Below, in pieces: positions 7,148 to 9,426 of a stretch of 9,426 nt of DNA. How positions within the stretch are numbered: position 1 is the stretch's first letter; each line of letters starts with the position of its first letter. Position numbers and translations under genes: made by a program. Source of the DNA: Clostridia bacterium (GTDB lineage Bacteria; Bacillota; Clostridia; DSM-8532); NCBI GenBank assembly GCA_026418215.1, contig JAOABT010000568.1, forward strand, positions 1 through 9,426. Direction: 5' to 3'. A model generated the notes under the pieces. It saw only the letters and a program-made list of their open reading frames with translations. It searched no databases and was not told where the DNA came from.

Positions 7148-7170
7148 GAATAAGAATCATTCAGCTATAG
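7141..7170. repeat. Inverted repeat over the -10/start region, possible operator
   Basis: CTATAGTGAAT (7141-7151) and ATTCAGCTATAG (7159-7170) are complementary over 11 bp with one bulged G at 7164 and a seven-base loop. The left arm overlaps the -10 box of the promoter at 7118-7147 and the centre lies at the expected transcription start. That is where a repressor would block initiation, or where a 5'-end hairpin would form. No regulator gene is adjacent to test this against. Confidence 0.45.
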
Positions 7171-7211
7171 GTTGAAACAAATTCTAACATTTTGATATAA
7201 GGGGTATTATT

Positions 7212-8699
7212 ATGGCCAACTCTAAAAAGCTTCTGATCATCATGTCTTCAATCCTTCTTATTGCAATCGTGATTGGGGCCATATTCATAACGGGTAAGCC
7301 TGCCCAGGGGGTTTCAAGAAACACCGGGGTTGCTGTCACACCAACGACAAGCACCGAGGCACCCTCAGAGACGGCAACACCATCGCCAACACCCATTCCT
7401 GTACAACGCCTTAAGAGCAATTTGTATACGAAAGGCGCGGGCCCCCTTTACTGGTGCACCTATGAATACCAATTTACCAACAACAGTTATATGCCTGAAG
7501 ATAGGTGGAAGGCCAATATTGACTGGATTGCCGATAGTTTTTTGCAATATGGCTACGACATGGCCTGCACCGATGGCTGGATTGAAAAGTCCACAAAGGT
7601 TAATGAAAATGGCTATATCCTCTCTCATAACGATACCTGGGAGCATGACTGGAAATACTGGAGCGACTACCTTAATAAAAAGGGCATGAAGCTTGGCGTT
7701 TACTATAATCCGCTTTGGGTCAGCCCATCGGTCATCGGACATCCCGAATACAAGGTGGTTGGAACAGACTATACGGTTGAAAGCCTTACCAATAAGGATG
7801 ACAGATTCAATGGCGGACAGCCGACAAGCCTTTATTGGGTGGATGTAACAAAGCCAGGAGCAGAAGAATACGTGAAAGGCTACATCAACTATTTCAAAAG
7901 CTGTGGCGTGAAGTTCTTAAGAGTGGATTTTCTCTCCTGGTACGAGGACGGACAGGATAAAGGAAAACGCGTGGGTAAGCCCCATGGAACTGAAAATTAC
8001 GATCTTGCCCTTAAGTGGATGGCTGAGGCCTGCGGTGACGATATAGAGCTCAGCCTCGTTATGCCGCACCTTTACAACGACGGTGCAACCGAGCTTAAGT
8101 ACGGGGACATGATAAGAATCAATGAGGATGCGAGGGACGGCACCTGGCAGCGCTTCAGCGATGTGGACCGAGGCGGCCACTATAAGTCCTGGTCTCAGTA
8201 TCACAACGCCTTTGACGGGCTGATTTACTGGTCCAAAATCTCCGATCAGATCATCCTGGATGCCGATATGCTGCGTATCCACAGAATGGCCACCGATGAG
8301 CAAAAGAAATCTGCTGTATCCCTTTGTGTGCTGGCTGGTGCCCCAGTCGATATGGCAGACCAGTACGATACCATCGGAAACAATGCCTGGGTCTATCAGA
8401 ATGCCGAGCTCCTTGAGCTTAATAAGCAGGGCTTTAAAGCCAAGCCCTTCAGTAATGACCCTAAGGACCCAGAGAGCTCAAAGTGGAAGGGTCAGCTGCC
8501 CGACGGAAGCTGGGTCATTGGCTATTTCAATAGAAGCAATGCCTCTGTCGATATGTCGGTAGACTTAAAAGCAACGTTAGGCCTCAGTCAGGATGCCGCC
8601 GTTCGGGATATATGGGCTCATAAGGATCTTGGGAAAACGAGCACCTTTAGCTATACGCTGAAGCCGTATGACTGTTTGATCCTTAAGGTTACGCCATAG
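7212..8699 (+). CDS. Exported, membrane-anchored GH27-like (clan GH-D) glycoside hydrolase
   Basis: Predicted retaining exo-glycosidase of the alpha-galactosidase clan, 495 residues. Residues 1-6 are polar/basic, 7-27 form one hydrophobic helix (signal anchor or signal peptide without a clear cleavage site), and about 42-64 are a Thr/Ser/Pro linker, so the enzyme faces outside. The (beta/alpha)8 barrel spans about 75-385. DMACTDGWIE (116-125) matches the substrate-binding DDCW region of GH27. GMKLGVYYNP (158-167) is a barrel strand. VKFLRVDF (233-240) gives nucleophile candidate Asp239, aligning with human GLA Asp170. IRINEDARDGTW (301-312) gives acid/base candidate Asp306, aligning with GLA Asp231. 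A C-terminal beta-sandwich (about 425-495) includes GSWVIGYFNRSN. ATG 7212 follows AAGGGG (7199-7204) at seven bases. Substrate is uncertain: alpha-galactoside, beta-L-arabinopyranoside or alpha-glucan are all known in GH27. It appears monocistronic. Confidence 0.82.
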   Translation: MANSKKLLIIMSSILLIAIVIGAIFITGKPAQGVSRNTGVAVTPTTSTEAPSETATPSPTPIPVQRLKSNLYTKGAGPLYWCTYEYQFTNNSYMPEDRWKANIDWIADSFLQYGYDMACTDGWIEKSTKVNENGYILSHNDTWEHDWKYWSDYLNKKGMKLGVYYNPLWVSPSVIGHPEYKVVGTDYTVESLTNKDDRFNGGQPTSLYWVDVTKPGAEEYVKGYINYFKSCGVKFLRVDFLSWYEDGQDKGKRVGKPHGTENYDLALKWMAEACGDDIELSLVMPHLYNDGATELKYGDMIRINEDARDGTWQRFSDVDRGGHYKSWSQYHNAFDGLIYWSKISDQIILDADMLRIHRMATDEQKKSAVSLCVLAGAPVDMADQYDTIGNNAWVYQNAELLELNKQGFKAKPFSNDPKDPESSKWKGQLPDGSWVIGYFNRSNASVDMSVDLKATLGLSQDAAVRDIWAHKDLGKTSTFSYTLKPYDCLILKVTP

Positions 8700-8782
8700 T
8701 CTCAAAACTTCAAAAAATTGTGGTCAAGTTTGGTTGTTTAGAATACATATTAAGCAAGGAAATTTGAAAAACAGTCTTTCAG

Positions 8783-8794
8783 AAACTGCAGTTT
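8783..8794. repeat. Perfect 12-bp palindrome
   Basis: AAACTGCAGTTT reads identically on both strands. It lies 84 bases after the hydrolase stop and about 80 bases before the -35 box of the next gene. Possible dimeric-protein binding site; chance cannot be excluded. Confidence 0.35.
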
Positions 8795-8816
8795 TGGCCT
8801 ATATGGGAAATAAATA

Positions 8817-8843
8817 GATTACTGCATGCTAATGCAGGAAATC
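8817..8843. repeat. Hairpin-forming dyad upstream of the last gene
   Basis: CTGCAT (8822-8827) and ATGCAG (8832-8837) pair perfectly around GCTA. GATT (8817-8820) and AATC (8840-8843) extend the stem across a small internal loop. There is no T-run directly after it, so it is a poor terminator for the hydrolase gene. It ends 32 bases before the -35 box at 8876, a place suited to a regulator site. Confidence 0.45.
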
Positions 8844-8875
8844 TTAGTGAAAACCTGTTTTTTGAGACATTGTTA

Positions 8876-8904
8876 TTGAAAAATCACAATATTATTGCTA
8901 TGAT
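8876..8904 (+). promoter_or_regulatory. Strong extended -10 promoter of the family 5 binding-protein gene
   Basis: TTGAAA (8876-8881; five of six), a 17-base spacer and TATGAT (8899-8904; five of six), with TG at 8896-8897 forming an extended -10. This is the most complete plus-strand promoter in the window. Transcription would begin near 8911, leaving a leader of about 115 bases in which I see no recognisable riboswitch. Confidence 0.75.
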
Positions 8905-9025
8905 AAAAAAGAAATTTTGTATTTGCAAAACATTCATGATCGACAATTTATCATTTGCTCTAGATCAGTAAGGTAGAACAGTAAGATGACCCATAAATTT
9001 ATATAAAAAAAGTGAGGGTTTTATT

Positions 9026-9426
9026 ATGGTAAAACGGAAGGCAATTATTTCCCTGTTACTCGTCCTGACATTCTCGGTCCTTGCCTTGTCAGGGTGCGGA
9101 ACTTCTACTTCGGGAGCATCCGACACACTTATCTTTGCACAGGGCTCCGACCCAAGAGGTCTCGATCCCGCGCTTGTTGACGACGGCGAGTCCTCCAAGA
9201 TCATCGTTAACATCTATGAAGGTCTTTTGCAGTACGACAAAAGCAGCACAGCTCTGAAACCCTGTCTTGCTGAGTCTTGGGACGTAAGCCCCGACGGACT
9301 CACCTATACCTTCCACCTCAGAAAAGGTGTAAAGTTCCATGATGGCACCGATTTCAATGCCGAAGCCGTTAAGGTTAATATTGAACGTCAAATGAAGGGC
9401 AATGCTACAGCAGATATGTCCTATGC
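9026..9426 (+). CDS. ABC transporter substrate-binding lipoprotein, family 5 (peptide/oligopeptide type), N-terminal part
   Basis: The first 133 codons of a protein that runs off the right edge; full-length members are usually about 500-550 residues. The N-terminus is a lipoprotein signal: VKRK, hydrophobic residues 7-21 and lipobox LSGC with Cys24, then a Ser/Thr/Gly linker. The mature part matches the SBP_bac_5 (OppA/DppA/NikA) fold. It has DPRGLDPAL (42-50), a segment [10 protein letters not shown] (62-71), [20 protein letters not shown] (81-100), [15 protein letters not shown] (101-115) and a following NIERQ. The start ATG 9026 has GAGGG (9014-9018) seven bases upstream. Members bind di- or oligopeptides, nickel, heme, opines or sugars, and the ligand-deciding regions are not in the window. 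The permease and ATPase partners, if linked, would lie to the right. Confidence 0.93.
   Translation, partial: MVKRKAIISLLLVLTFSVLALSGCGTSTSGASDTLIFAQGSDPRGLDPALVDDGESSKIIVNIYEGLLQYDKSSTALKPCLAESWDVSPDGLTYTFHLRKGVKFHDGTDFNAEAVKVNIERQMKGNATADMSY

Noticed and set aside
8850..8866. Possible terminator AAAACCTGTTTTTT after the hydrolase gene.
   Set aside because: The stem would have only A-T pairs with one G-C and a two-base loop, too weak and too tight to be an intrinsic terminator.

Overview
The window looks like chromosomal DNA of an anaerobic Firmicute (Clostridia-like), though this is inferred only from style. It carries a membrane pyrophosphatase, lipoproteins with short signal peptides and Ser/Thr/Gly linkers, strong Shine-Dalgarno sites, moderate-GC genes and visibly AT-rich spacers. 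No rRNA, tRNA, CRISPR array, insertion sequence or phage gene was recognised.

Layout. (1) Positions 1-1331, minus strand: the N-terminal 443 codons of a membrane-bound ion-pumping pyrophosphatase (hppA), running off the left edge, with a good promoter (TTTACA-17-TATAAT) in front of it. (2) 1332-1993: a 660-bp AT-rich divergent spacer with no convincing gene. (3) 1994-6850, plus strand: a complete branched-chain-amino-acid-type (HAAT) ABC transporter operon in the order livK (binding lipoprotein), livH and livM (permeases), livG and livF (ATPases). A G/C-rich hairpin lies between livK and livH. The later genes are tightly packed: livH/livM nearly abut, livM/livG overlap by ATGA and livG/livF overlap by 14 bp. 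A textbook intrinsic terminator follows livF. (4) 6910-7211: a regulatory-looking spacer with two candidate promoters and an inverted repeat. (5) 7212-8699: an exported, probably membrane-anchored clan GH-D (GH27-like) glycoside hydrolase. (6) 8700-9025: an AT-rich spacer with two dyads and a strong extended -10 promoter. (7) 9026 to the right edge: the N-terminal 133 codons of a family 5 (oligopeptide/dipeptide-type) ABC substrate-binding lipoprotein.

How it fits together. LivK would capture an amino acid or a related small ligand outside the cell, and LivHM would carry it in using ATP hydrolysed by LivGF. The hairpin after livK fits the common pattern in which the binding protein is made in excess over the membrane complex. 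The hydrolase and the family 5 binding protein each appear to have their own promoter. They could be a small degrade-and-import pair, but only adjacency suggests it. The pyrophosphatase conserves energy from PPi and has no evident link to the transporters.

I did not find a clearly new biological system. The items most worth a second look are the GH27-like enzyme of unknown substrate, the repeat and promoter architecture before it, and the dyads before the last gene.
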